Assembly: GCF_900113185.1 (NCBI RefSeq)
Contig: NZ_FOZD01000001.1
Coordinates: 248,001-312,000, forward strand
DNA: 64,000 nt
From: Agromyces sp. CF514
GTDB taxonomy: Bacteria > Actinomycetota > Actinomycetes > Actinomycetales > Microbacteriaceae
Direction: 5' to 3'
Shown piece by piece: positions 32,714-40,808 of the stretch (position 1 is its first letter; every line of letters starts with the position of its first letter). The position numbers and the translations under genes were made by a program. The notes under the pieces are model-generated. The model had not been told where the DNA came from. It was given only the letters and a program-made list of their open reading frames with translations, and ran no database searches.

Positions 32714-32732
32714 TTAGCATAGCCTTACCTAA
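32714..32732 (-). promoter_or_regulatory. IdeR/DtxR-type iron box of the des operon
   Basis: Read on the minus strand, TTAGGTAAGGCTATGCTAA closely matches the 19-bp actinobacterial iron box TTAGGTTAGGCTCACCTAA, with the TTAG/CTAA ends and central AGGCT intact. It lies 47 nt before the desA start and overlaps TATGCT, a probable -10. Iron-loaded IdeR/DmdR would block transcription. Confidence 0.9.
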
Positions 32733-32840
32733 TATCGACGGCGCAACATGACGAAGTGTTCCGTCCCCCGGTTGCGGGGTATCTGGGTGCGAAATCCCTG
32801 ATCAGACGGATGCCGCGGCGCGCCACGCCCGGGAATCGAG

Positions 32841-32890
32841 CGGTCACGATCTGCCGCCTTCCGAACCCGTGAAGCGGCAGATCGTGACCG
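32841..32890. repeat. Perfect 17-bp inverted repeat
   Basis: CGGTCACGATCTGCCGC (32841-32857) and its exact complement (32874-32890) flank a 16-nt loop. It lies between divergent genes, where no terminator is needed, and has no U-tract. No other copy was noticed in the window. Confidence 0.85.
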
Positions 32891-32954
32891 GTCGCGGACG
32901 GCGGGCGGCGCGTCATGCGCGGCAACATCCGAAGGGCTGCTCACGGGCGTTGAC

Positions 32955-32960
32955 TAGGCT
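32955..32960 (+). promoter_or_regulatory. -10 element TAGGCT, leaderless spacing
   Basis: TAGGCT ends exactly 6 nt before the GTG at 32967; no ribosome binding site is present. Confidence 0.5.
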
Positions 32961-32966
32961 CCCGAC

Positions 32967-34103
32967 GTGACCGAGACCCCCATCGCAGAACCAGCCGACG
33001 GCGGCATCATCCTCGACTGGTTCATCCCGCTCACGGGCGACTCGCGAACCGACCTCAGCCAGGGCTCGGCGATGACCTACGCGGGCCAGTCGGCGGCGCC
33101 CGCGAGGCGCGAGCCCGACATCGCGTACCTGTCGCAGATCGCCCGCTCGGTCGAGCAGCTCGGCTACCACGCGGTGCTCATTCCGACCGGCGGACGCAGC
33201 GAGGAGAGCTGGGTCGCGGCGAGCTCGCTCGCGCAGCACACGCGCGACCTCGACTACCTCGTCGCGTTCCGTCCCGGACTCATGTCGCCGACGCTCCAGG
33301 CGCAGGTCGCGGCCACCTTCCAGCGCTACAGCGGCGACCGCCTGCGCGTGAACGTCGTGGTCGGCGGCGACGACGCCGAGCAGCGCAAATACGGCGACCG
33401 CATCGACAAGGACGCCCGTTACGCGCGCGCCGCCGAGTACCTCGGCATCATCCGGCAGCTCTGGAACGGCGAACGCGTCGACCTCGACGGCGAGTTCCAC
33501 ACCATCGAGGGCGCGCAGATCCCGAAGCTCGACGTGCAGCCCGAGATCTACCTGGGCGGTTCATCGGATGCCGCGATCGACGTCGCGGCCGAGCACTGCG
33601 ACGTCTACCTGACCTGGGGCGAGCCCCCGGCGCAGGCCGGCGAGAAGATCGCCCGCGTACGCGAGGCCGCCGCGGCCCGCGGACGGACGCTCCGCTACGG
33701 CATCCGCCTGCACGTCATCGCGCGCCCCACGAGCGAGGAGGCCTGGCGTCTCGCCGACGAACTCGTCGCCGGGCTCGATCCCGAGGTCGTCGCGAAGGCC
33801 CGCGAGTCGTTCCTCTCCTCCGCCTCGGTCGGCCAGCGCCGACAGGCCGAGCTCGTCGGAGGCGGCCTGCGTCGCGAGGACCTCGAGGTGCACCCCGGGC
33901 TCTGGGCCGGCATCGGCCTCGTGCGCGGCGGTGCGGGCACGGCGCTCGTCGGCAGCTTCGACGAGGTCGCCGCGCTCATCCGCGAGTACCGCGCCGTCGG
34001 CTTCACGGAGTTCGTGCTCTCGGGCTACCCGCACCTCGAGGAGGCGTACTGGTTCGCCGAGGGCGTCGCCCCGCTGCTCGACCTCGCGCCGCGTCGCGCC
34101 TGA
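32967..34103 (+). CDS. FMNH2-dependent alkanesulfonate monooxygenase-like protein (LLM class)
   Basis: 378 residues of the luciferase-like SsuD group: ILDWFIPLTGDSR at the start, DYLVAFRPGLMSPTLQAQ, RLRVNVVVGGDDAEQRKYGDRIDKDARY and WGEPPAQAGEKIARVR match SsuD closely. Such enzymes release sulfite from alkanesulfonates using reduced FMN from a partner reductase. No ssuE reductase or ssuABC transporter lies nearby, so the substrate is open. It has the leaderless-type start described at 32955. Confidence 0.85.
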   Translation: MTETPIAEPADGGIILDWFIPLTGDSRTDLSQGSAMTYAGQSAAPARREPDIAYLSQIARSVEQLGYHAVLIPTGGRSEESWVAASSLAQHTRDLDYLVAFRPGLMSPTLQAQVAATFQRYSGDRLRVNVVVGGDDAEQRKYGDRIDKDARYARAAEYLGIIRQLWNGERVDLDGEFHTIEGAQIPKLDVQPEIYLGGSSDAAIDVAAEHCDVYLTWGEPPAQAGEKIARVREAAAARGRTLRYGIRLHVIARPTSEEAWRLADELVAGLDPEVVAKARESFLSSASVGQRRQAELVGGGLRREDLEVHPGLWAGIGLVRGGAGTALVGSFDEVAALIREYRAVGFTEFVLSGYPHLEEAYWFAEGVAPLLDLAPRRA

Positions 34104-34126
34104 CGGCTACGTCTCTCGACGTTCGC

Positions 34127-34132
34127 TAGCGT
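34127..34132 (+). promoter_or_regulatory. -10 element TAGCGT, leaderless spacing
   Basis: TAGCGT ends exactly 6 nt before the GTG at 34139. Confidence 0.5.
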
Positions 34133-34138
34133 CGGCTC

Positions 34139-34642
34139 GTGAACAACGCCATCGCCGAAGCATCCGACACCGCCCCGTGGCCGGGTGCGTCGCTCCCGCA
34201 GGCCATGGGGCGCTTCATGGCCGGGACGTTTCGGCTCAGAGGTCGCGCGAGCCGGAGCGAGTACTGGTGGTGGATGCTGGTGAACGTCGTCTTCCTCGGC
34301 ACGACACAGCTGCTCATCCCGACGTTGATCACGGGTCGGATGCCGGAGACGAACCTGGTGGTCGGGCCGTTCGGCTCCTGGCTGTTCGCGAACGTCCACC
34401 TGTTCAGCGTGTCGCAGGGAGTGGCTCCCAGCTCACCGGCGGTGACGGTCTTCCTGCTCTTCGCGCTGCTCTGGCTCATCGTCACCGTGATCCCCGGATT
34501 CACGATCGCGGTCCGGCGCCTGCACGATTCGAACCTCTCCGGCTGGTGGGCGCTGCTCGCCCTCATCCCGCCCGGAGGGTTCGTGCTCCTGCTCCTCGCT
34601 GCCAGGAGTTCACGACCTGAGGGTGCTCGTTTCGACTTGTGA
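34139..34642 (+). CDS. DUF805-family membrane protein
   Basis: 167 residues from a GTG start. The DUF805 hallmarks are present: FRLRGRASRSEYWWWML leading into the first helix, and IAVRRLHDSNLSGWWALLALIP near the C-terminus. Three or four membrane helices are predicted, with an unusually long loop (~residues 65-95) between the first two. The family is widespread and its function is unknown. A strong palindrome-type hairpin follows the stop. Confidence 0.83.
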   Translation: MNNAIAEASDTAPWPGASLPQAMGRFMAGTFRLRGRASRSEYWWWMLVNVVFLGTTQLLIPTLITGRMPETNLVVGPFGSWLFANVHLFSVSQGVAPSSPAVTVFLLFALLWLIVTVIPGFTIAVRRLHDSNLSGWWALLALIPPGGFVLLLLAARSSRPEGARFDL

Positions 34643-34648
34643 CCCCAC

Positions 34649-34686
34649 CGGATGCCGCGGGCCGAACCCTCGGCCCGCGGCATCCG
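34649..34686. terminator. Perfect 16-bp hairpin between convergent genes
   Basis: Arms CGGATGCCGCGGGCCG and CGGCCCGCGGCATCCG pair without mismatch around a 6-nt loop (AACCCT). It lies between stops at 34642 (+) and 34714 (-), which suits a bidirectional terminator. The outer ten bases are the recurring palindrome half-site. Confidence 0.75.
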
Positions 34687-34713
34687 TCGTTCACGCCCCC
34701 GTGAGGCGCAGCG

Positions 34714-35325
34714 TCAGAGCGTCGCGAGGATGTCGCGCATCTCGTCGATCTCGGCGGCCTGGGTCTCGACGATGGATCGGGCCATCTCGACGGCGCCCGC
34801 GTGCTCGCCGTCGGCGACCTCGGCTTCGGCCATGTCGATCGCGCCCTCGTGGTGCACGATCATCTGCTCGAGGAACAGGCGTGACGCGTCGTCGCCGGTC
34901 GCGGCTTCGAGCGACGCGAGGTCGTCGGCGGTCATCATGCCGTCGCCGTGGCCCATATCGGCCATGCCGTCGGAGTCGCCGGCGCCTGCGCCCCATTCGT
35001 CGAGCCAGGCCTCGAGCTGATCGATCTCGGGCTGCTGGGCGTCCTTGATCTGCTCCGCGAGCGCGATGACCCGGTCGCCGACCCCGTCGATGGCGAGCAC
35101 GGTGTCGCTCATCTCGACGGCCTGCTCGTGGTGGGGGATCATCATCTGCGCGAACATGACGTCGGCGTCGTCGAAGGCGGCGGCCGCATCGAACGACTCG
35201 GTCGAGTCGTTCCCGTGGTCCATGCCCTCCATGGAGGTGCCGGAGTCGCCGGCGGTGCAGCCGGCGAGGGCCAGGGTCGTCGCTGCGGCGGCCGCGAGCA
35301 CGACGAGCGTACGTGTGGTGTTCAT
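34714..35325 (-). CDS. DUF305 lipoprotein with two four-helix metal-binding-type repeats
   Basis: 203 residues. A signal peptide ending in LALAGC is a lipobox with the lipidated cysteine near residue 23. The mature protein is a tandem of two DUF305 units: MFAQMMIPHHEQAVEMSD in the first and LFLEQMIVHHEGAIDMAE in the second. A His/Met-rich linker (MADMGHGDGMM) joins them. These residues resemble copper ligands, and DUF305 proteins are often linked to copper handling outside the membrane. It is downstream of a DUF6153-like gene with a CsoR-like operator. Confidence 0.88.
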   Translation of the reverse strand: MNTTRTLVVLAAAAATTLALAGCTAGDSGTSMEGMDHGNDSTESFDAAAAFDDADVMFAQMMIPHHEQAVEMSDTVLAIDGVGDRVIALAEQIKDAQQPEIDQLEAWLDEWGAGAGDSDGMADMGHGDGMMTADDLASLEAATGDDASRLFLEQMIVHHEGAIDMAEAEVADGEHAGAVEMARSIVETQAAEIDEMRDILATL

Positions 35326-35380
35326 GGGTGATTCCTTCTCATCTGGTTACAGCTGGATCGAACGGTGCGACACGTTCGAT

Positions 35381-35821
35381 TCAGGTGCGACTGATCGAGA
35401 GGGCGACCAGGTCGGGGCGCAGGTGGGCCGGCGGCGGACCGCCGACGAACTCGTGCACGGTGCGCAAGGCGGTGCGTGCGGTGAGGGGAGCGACGCGTCG
35501 GCGGCCGAGCAGTGCGAGCACCGAGAGCGCGACCAGCGCGACGCATCCGATCGCGAGCACGGCGCAACCGAGCATGCCGGCCATGCCGCTCATGCAGTCG
35601 GCATCGCAGGTCGGGTCGGCGATCGTTCCACCCCCACCGAGCGCGCCCAAGTCGGCGGGCAACGCGAGGTGGTGGCCGGATGCGGCGGGCGCGGGCATCG
35701 CGGATGACGCCGTATGGTGCGGTGCCGCATCGGCGGGCGCCGCGCCGAGCGCGTGCATGCCGAGCAGTCCGATGATGATCGCCACGACGCCGAGCAGGCG
35801 GGAGGCGAACGCGTGCGGCAT
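35381..35821 (-). CDS. DUF6153-like secreted/membrane protein, copper-associated
   Basis: 146 residues. An N-terminal helix (VVAIIIGLLGMHALGAAPADA) acts as signal peptide or anchor. A short His/Met/Cys-containing outside segment follows (APHHTASSAMP, CDADCMSGMAGMLGC), then a second helix (VLAIGCVALVALSVLALL) and a basic cytoplasmic tail. This is the layout of the small DUF6153 proteins next to DUF305 genes. The start at 35821 has GGAGG upstream; an ATG at 35842 lies in the palindrome region. The 55-nt gap to the DUF305 gene suggests an operon. A copper role is inference. Confidence 0.72.
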   Translation of the reverse strand: MPHAFASRLLGVVAIIIGLLGMHALGAAPADAAPHHTASSAMPAPAASGHHLALPADLGALGGGGTIADPTCDADCMSGMAGMLGCAVLAIGCVALVALSVLALLGRRRVAPLTARTALRTVHEFVGGPPPAHLRPDLVALSISRT

Positions 35822-35845
35822 GCTCGGCCCCTCCGTTCGCATGAC

Positions 35846-35861
35846 GGATGCCGCGGCATCC
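35846..35861. repeat. 16-bp palindrome upstream of the DUF6153-like gene
   Basis: A perfect copy of GGATGCCGCGGCATCC, between the operator at 35870-35888 and the gene start. Confidence 0.85.
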
Positions 35862-35869
35862 GCTCGATC

Positions 35870-35888
35870 GATACCCCGAGAGGGTATC
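35870..35888. promoter_or_regulatory. CsoR-like copper operator
   Basis: GATACCC-CGAGA-GGGTATC has perfect 7-bp arms around 5 nt. The TACCC...GGGTA shape is characteristic of CsoR-type copper repressor sites in actinobacteria. It lies 49 nt upstream of the DUF6153-like start, in promoter position. No csoR gene is in the window. Confidence 0.65.
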
Positions 35889-35912
35889 ACCGTGCGTTGG
35901 AGGAAGGCCGCC

Positions 35913-36818
35913 TCACGCGTCGCGCGCGCAGCGGAACCCGATGTGCGACATGCCCGTGTCCTCGGTCTGCGGCGAACGCGCGGCAGGCCGGAACCGCAGG
36001 CAGTAGTCGGGCGAGCAGAGGTGCGACCCGCCCTTGAGCACGCGCCGCGGAGTGCCGGCGAAGCCCTCCTGGGCGCTCGCCGCAGCGAGCAGGTTCTCGC
36101 GCCTGCCCGCATCGACGGGGGAGTCCGAGAGGCGCAGGTGCCGGGGCGTGTAGTAGTCGCTCGTCCACTCCCAGGTGTTGCCGATCATGTCGAAGAGCCC
36201 GTAGCCGTTGGCCGGGTACGAGCCGACCGGGGCCGTGCCGCCGACGCCCTGGTTGTCGTACGGAAACCGCCCGAGCCACGAGTTCGCCTGCGGTACGCCA
36301 TCGGGATACGGCTCGTCGCCCCACGCGAAGCGCGCACCGTCGACGCCGCCTCGGGCGGCGTACTCGTGCTCGGCCTCGGTGGGCAGTCGCTTGCCCGCCC
36401 AGGTCGCGTAGGCCGTGGCATCCTCGAACGCGATGTGCACGACCGGATGCCGCAGCCGGTCGTCGATGCCCGACCCGGGTCCGAACGGGGCGCGCCAGTA
36501 GGCCGCCGGCTGCCAGCGCCACCAGTTGCGCCAGTTGCGGAGGTCCACCGGGCCGGCGGTGGGCGTGAACACCATGGCGCCGGGCACGAGGTCGGCGGGG
36601 TCGGCACCGGGGAAGTCGCGCGGATCCATGGGGCGTTCGGCGACCGTGACGTAGCCCGTCTCGTCGACGAACCGGGCGTACTCCTCGTTCGTGACCGCAT
36701 ACCGGTCGATGCGGAAGTCCTCGACCACCCGTTCGTGCACGGGTCGCTCGTCGGGGTAGAACTCGTCGCTGCCCATGCGGAAGGTTCCCCCGGTGATCAG
36801 CACCATGTCGTCGGCCAC
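35913..36818 (-). CDS. Formylglycine-generating enzyme (sulfatase-activating)
   Basis: 301 residues from a GTG start, without a signal peptide. The FGE-sulfatase fold is clear from MVLITGGTFRMGSDEFYPDERPVHERVVEDFRID-type N-terminal segments, RLPTEAEHEYAARGG and MIGNTWEWTSDYY. The copper-binding active-site cysteines are Cys268 and Cys273 in GGSHLCSPDYCLRF, with the spacing of characterised FGEs. It oxidises the cysteine of C-x-A/P-x-R in sulfatases to formylglycine. The divergent neighbour is a sulfatase with exactly such a motif. The GTG has a TACGGT 6 nt upstream. Confidence 0.93.
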   Translation of the reverse strand: MADDMVLITGGTFRMGSDEFYPDERPVHERVVEDFRIDRYAVTNEEYARFVDETGYVTVAERPMDPRDFPGADPADLVPGAMVFTPTAGPVDLRNWRNWWRWQPAAYWRAPFGPGSGIDDRLRHPVVHIAFEDATAYATWAGKRLPTEAEHEYAARGGVDGARFAWGDEPYPDGVPQANSWLGRFPYDNQGVGGTAPVGSYPANGYGLFDMIGNTWEWTSDYYTPRHLRLSDSPVDAGRRENLLAAASAQEGFAGTPRRVLKGGSHLCSPDYCLRFRPAARSPQTEDTGMSHIGFRCARDA

Positions 36819-36824
36819 GTTTCC

Positions 36825-36830
36825 ACCGTA
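36825..36830 (-). promoter_or_regulatory. -10 element TACGGT, leaderless spacing
   Basis: TACGGT (minus strand) ends exactly 6 nt before the GTG at 36818, which supports that start for the FGE gene. Confidence 0.5.
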
Positions 36831-36912
36831 GCCGCGGCGGGGGTGCCGGTGCTTGACTGGCCGTCGGGGGATCGGGGAGCGGTCGCCCAACCCGACATCG
36901 ATGGGGGAACGC

Positions 36913-38415
36913 ATGTCCGACAAGCCGAACATCCTGATCATCTGGGGCGATGACATCGGCATCACCAACCTGAGCGCCTACTCCGACGGCCTCATGGGGT
37001 ACCGCACCCCGAACATCGACCGCATCGCCGACGAGGGCGTGCGGTTCACCGACTACTACGGCGAGCAGAGCTGCACCGCCGGACGCGCGGCGTTCATCAC
37101 CGGCCAGAATCCCTACCGCACGGGCCTCACCAAGGTCGGCATGCCCGGTGCCGACCTCGGCCTGCGCGCCGAGGACCCGACGATCGCCGACGCCCTCAAG
37201 CACCACGGATACGCGACGGGCCAGTTCGGCAAGAACCACCTCGGCGACCGCGACGAGTTCCTGCCGACCGCGCACGGGTTCGACGAGTTCTTCGGCAACC
37301 TGTACCACCTCAACGCCGAGGAGGAGCCCGAGCACCCCGACTACCCGACCGACGAGGAGTTCCCGGGGTTCAGTGAGAAGTTCCGCCCGCGCGGCGTCAT
37401 CCACTCCTGGGCGAACGACGACGGCACGCAGCGCATCGAGGACACCGGGCCGCTCACGAAGAAGCGCATGGAGACGGTCGACGAGGAGTTCCGCGACGCG
37501 GCCGCCGACTTCATCCGCGCCAAGGCCGACGACGACCAGCCGTTCTTCGTGTGGTTCAACTCCACGCACATGCACTTCCGCACCCACACCAAGCCCGAGA
37601 GCAAGGGCCGCGCCGGGCGATGGCAGTCGGAGTACCACGACACCATGCTCGACCACGACGACGTCGTGGGGTCGCTGCTCGACCTGCTCGACGAGCTCGA
37701 CCTCGCCGACAACACGATCGTCATGTACTCGACCGACAACGGGCCGCACATGAACAGCTGGCCGGATGCCGGCATGACCCCGTTCCGCAACGAGAAGAAC
37801 TCGAACTGGGAGGGCGCGTACCGCGTGCCCGCGATGGTGCGCTGGCCCGGGCACATCCCCGCCGGCACGGTGCTGAACGGCATCGTGAGCCACAACGACT
37901 GGTTCGTGACCCTGCTCGCGGCAGTGGGCGACACGGATATCGCCGAGCGGCTGGCGCAGGGCGGCGAGTTGCACGGCACGCCATACAAGGCGCACCTCGA
38001 CGGCCACGACCAGCTCGACTACATCACGGGCGAGGTCGATCAGAGCCCGCGTCGGCACTTCTTCTACAGTTCCGACGACGGCGACCTCACCGCGATGCGG
38101 TTCGACAACTGGAAGGTCGTGTTCCTCGAGCAGCGCGCCGTCGGAACGCTCGCCGTCTGGCAGGAGCCGTACGTGCACCTGCGGTTCCCGAAGCTGTTCA
38201 ACCTGCGCACCGACCCCTACGAGCGGGCCGACATCACGTCGAACACCTACTGGGACTGGGTGCTCGAGCACATCTTCCTGTTCATCCCGGCCCAGGCGTA
38301 CGTGACGAAGATGCTCAGCACGCTCATCGAGTTCCCGCCGCGCCAGAAGCCGGCGTCGTTCACGATCGACCAGGTGCTGGAGCGTCTGGAAACGGCCACA
38401 TCCGGGGCGTCCTGA
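36913..38415 (+). CDS. Arylsulfatase (formylglycine-dependent)
   Basis: 500 residues from an ATG with GGGGGAAC upstream. The metal site starts at ILIIWGDDIG. The modification motif is QSCTAGRAAF, with Cys54 as the residue to be converted to formylglycine. GQFGKNHLGD and STDNGPHMNSW complete the sulfatase active site. No signal peptide is seen, so it is probably cytoplasmic, like its FGE partner encoded divergently 94 bp away. The sulfate ester substrate is unknown. Confidence 0.93.
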   Translation: MSDKPNILIIWGDDIGITNLSAYSDGLMGYRTPNIDRIADEGVRFTDYYGEQSCTAGRAAFITGQNPYRTGLTKVGMPGADLGLRAEDPTIADALKHHGYATGQFGKNHLGDRDEFLPTAHGFDEFFGNLYHLNAEEEPEHPDYPTDEEFPGFSEKFRPRGVIHSWANDDGTQRIEDTGPLTKKRMETVDEEFRDAAADFIRAKADDDQPFFVWFNSTHMHFRTHTKPESKGRAGRWQSEYHDTMLDHDDVVGSLLDLLDELDLADNTIVMYSTDNGPHMNSWPDAGMTPFRNEKNSNWEGAYRVPAMVRWPGHIPAGTVLNGIVSHNDWFVTLLAAVGDTDIAERLAQGGELHGTPYKAHLDGHDQLDYITGEVDQSPRRHFFYSSDDGDLTAMRFDNWKVVFLEQRAVGTLAVWQEPYVHLRFPKLFNLRTDPYERADITSNTYWDWVLEHIFLFIPAQAYVTKMLSTLIEFPPRQKPASFTIDQVLERLETATSGAS

Positions 38416-38476
38416 CCGTTCCGCGAGGCACGCGCGAGGACGTAGAGTTTCGGGCACCGACCCGAGGGAGACGCCC

Positions 38477-39460
38477 GTGCCCGACCAGACCGCCGCGATG
38501 ACGATCGACGAGATCGATCCGAGCCTGCATGCGGCGCTCGGCAAGGTGCCGGTGCTCAAGCTCGAGAACCCGATCATGCTCGCGATCATCGGTCGCGCAT
38601 CGCGGCTGCAGCCCGGCACCCACGTCGAGGGCGTCGAGCGCCGGGTCGTGCACGAGGGCAGTGTGCGGGTGCGCGTCTTCACGCCAGAAGAGCCGAACGG
38701 ATCGGCGCTGCTGTGGATCCACGGCGGCGGGCTCGTCATGGGATCCGCCGCGGGCGACGACCGGTTCTGCGGCGAGACGGCCCGTGCGGTCGGCGCGGTC
38801 GTGGTGTCGGTCGACTACCGGCTCGCGCCGAAGCATCCCTTCCCTGCGGCGAACGACGACGTGCGCGATGCGTACCTCTGGGTGAAGACGCACGCCGGCG
38901 AGCTCGGCGTCGACCCCGCCCGTATCGCGGTCGGCGGGGCGAGCGCGGGAGGCGGACTGGCTGCGGCGCTCGTGCAGCGCCTGCACGACGAGGGCGAGGT
39001 GCCGGCCGCGCAGTGGCTGTTCTGTCCCATGCTCGACGACCGCACGGCCGCCGATCGGAGTCGCGACGCGCGGAACCACCTGGTCTGGAACAACCGCTCG
39101 AACCTCGTCGGGTGGCGTTCGTACCTCGGCGTCGAGCCCGGCGCGGCCGACGTGCCCGAGTACGCGGTACCCGCTCGTCGCACGGACCTGTCGGGGCTGC
39201 CGCCTGCGTGGCTCACGTGGACGGACATCGAGCTGTTCGCCGACGAGGACCTCGCGTATGCGCAGGCGCTCGCCGAGTCGGGCGTCGTCGCATCCTCCGA
39301 CGTGGTCGCGGCCGCTCCGCACGGGTTCGACGTGTGGGGCGGCCAGACCGAGCTCGCCCAGCACCTGTTCGTCGGAGCGCGCGACTGGCTGGCGCGGCAG
39401 CTCGCGGCGCCGACCGGTGCCGGCGAGCTCGACGCCCGGCCCGGGGCATCCGTCGACTGA
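38477..39460 (+). CDS. Alpha/beta-hydrolase esterase (hormone-sensitive-lipase type)
   Basis: 327 residues from a GTG with GAGGGAG upstream. HGGGLVMGS is the oxyanion-hole motif of family IV esterases. GGASAGGGLAAAL contains the nucleophile serine, VDYRLAPKHPFPAANDD is conserved downstream of the oxyanion hole, and PHGFDVW supplies the histidine. These enzymes cleave short- to medium-chain acyl esters. The 61-nt gap after the sulfatase gene is compatible with co-transcription. Confidence 0.88.
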   Translation: MPDQTAAMTIDEIDPSLHAALGKVPVLKLENPIMLAIIGRASRLQPGTHVEGVERRVVHEGSVRVRVFTPEEPNGSALLWIHGGGLVMGSAAGDDRFCGETARAVGAVVVSVDYRLAPKHPFPAANDDVRDAYLWVKTHAGELGVDPARIAVGGASAGGGLAAALVQRLHDEGEVPAAQWLFCPMLDDRTAADRSRDARNHLVWNNRSNLVGWRSYLGVEPGAADVPEYAVPARRTDLSGLPPAWLTWTDIELFADEDLAYAQALAESGVVASSDVVAAAPHGFDVWGGQTELAQHLFVGARDWLARQLAAPTGAGELDARPGASVD

Positions 39461-39489
39461 ATGAGCGGATGCCGCGAGCGGATGCCGCG

Positions 39490-40767
39490 TCAGCGGGCGA
39501 GCTGCGCGAGATGCGCCGCGAGCTGGTCGCCGATGTCGACGGCCGAGGGGTCGTAGAGCCACTGCAGCTGCAGGCCGTCCCAGAGCGCGACGAGCCAGAG
39601 CGCCTCGAACGCCGGATCGAGGTCGGCGCGAAGCACCGGCGCCGCGGCCTCGAAGAACGCGGTGAATCGCGCGATGGCCCAGTCGAAGCGGCGCTCGAAG
39701 TAGTCGTGCGCCGGATGCGACCGCGCGGCCGCCTCGGCGGAGAGCACGGCGTACAGCTCGATGAGGCCGGGCTCGACCCGGCTCGCGAGCCGCGCGGAGT
39801 CGACGAGGCCGTCGAGCATCTCGGTCGGGTCGCCGGTGATCGCGAACTCCGAGCGGATGTCGATGGTCGCGTCGCGTCGGGCGATGACGGCGCCGAGCAG
39901 CTCCTCCTTGCTCGAGAAGTGGTGCAGCAGGGTGGACTTGCCGATGCCGACCTGCTCGGCGATCTCGCGCAGGCTCGTCGCGTGGAATCCCCGGTTCGCG
40001 AAGAGCGTCGACGCGTCGGCGACGATCTGCAGTCGGCGTGCTCGCCCCGGCGCGTACCCGCCCTCGACGGGTTCGGCGTCGAAGGGCGGCCCGGCGGGCG
40101 ATGACGGCACGAGCCCGTGCGGGGGAGCCGCGCCACGCAGCCGGTCGAGGTGCGCCTGCAGCACGAGGGGCAGGTCGAACCGCCCGGGCAGGTAGAGCGA
40201 GATGAGCTGCAGGCCGTCCCACGCGGCCGCCAGCCGGATCGACTCGTCGATCGCGTCGGTGGCCGCGGGCAGCTCGCCCGCCTCGATCGCCTCTCGGAAG
40301 ATCGCCGCCGCATCGACGTGGATGCCCGAGTGGCGTTCGCGGAAGTATTCGTGAGCCGGGTGCGCGTCGCTCGTGGCCTCGCCCGCGAGCGTGCTGAAGA
40401 GCGGCAGGTAGCCCTCGATCGTCGCGTTGTGCCGCGCCACCTCGGGGAACGTGTCGACGCCGTGCTCGAGGTCGGCGAACCACGCCTCGTTCGGTCGGGC
40501 GAGTTCGTCGACCACGGCGAGCAGCAGGTCGTCCTTCGAGGCGAAGTGCTTGGCCACGCCGGGGTGCGAGAGCCCGGCTTCCGCCGCGATGTCGCGCACC
40601 GAGACGGCGCCGAATCCGCGTTCGATGAAGAGGCGCGATGCAGCGGCCAGGATGTTCGCGCGCGTGCGGGCGGTGGTCGCGGCGCGGTTCGTCGGCGCGG
40701 GCGCGCGCTCGGGTGCCGCTGCACGCGCCGAGGGCGCCGCGGCATCCGCTGAGATCGCCTTCGTCAT
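39490..40767 (-). CDS. Tandem TetR regulator (two TetR units in one chain)
   Basis: 425 residues made of two complete TetR units. Unit 1 has its helix-turn-helix at ~34-90 (RANILAAASRLFIERGFGAV, SHPGVAKHFASKDDLL) and unit 2 at ~241-300 (RRLQIVADASTLFANRGFHA, GKSTLLHHFSSKEELL). Both C-terminal halves share AEA...HPAH-YF and WDGLQL-LY motifs, so this is an internal duplication. TetR proteins normally dimerise; here one chain could form a pseudo-dimer with two different DNA-reading heads. It is divergent from a transporter and beta-glucosidase, its probable targets. Confidence 0.85.
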   Translation of the reverse strand: MTKAISADAAAPSARAAAPERAPAPTNRAATTARTRANILAAASRLFIERGFGAVSVRDIAAEAGLSHPGVAKHFASKDDLLLAVVDELARPNEAWFADLEHGVDTFPEVARHNATIEGYLPLFSTLAGEATSDAHPAHEYFRERHSGIHVDAAAIFREAIEAGELPAATDAIDESIRLAAAWDGLQLISLYLPGRFDLPLVLQAHLDRLRGAAPPHGLVPSSPAGPPFDAEPVEGGYAPGRARRLQIVADASTLFANRGFHATSLREIAEQVGIGKSTLLHHFSSKEELLGAVIARRDATIDIRSEFAITGDPTEMLDGLVDSARLASRVEPGLIELYAVLSAEAAARSHPAHDYFERRFDWAIARFTAFFEAAAPVLRADLDPAFEALWLVALWDGLQLQWLYDPSAVDIGDQLAAHLAQLAR

Positions 40768-40808
40768 GCCAGCCCCCGATTCGTCGTCGGCCCATCCTCC
40801 CACAGCCT

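Larger units (their letters stand above)
32668..32966. other. Intergenic region between desA and the SsuD-like gene
   Basis: A 299-bp stretch without a gene. It holds the iron box (32714-32732), one partial palindrome copy, a perfect 17-bp inverted repeat (32841-32890) and the -10 of the SsuD-like gene. No small coding frame looks convincing. Confidence 0.7.
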
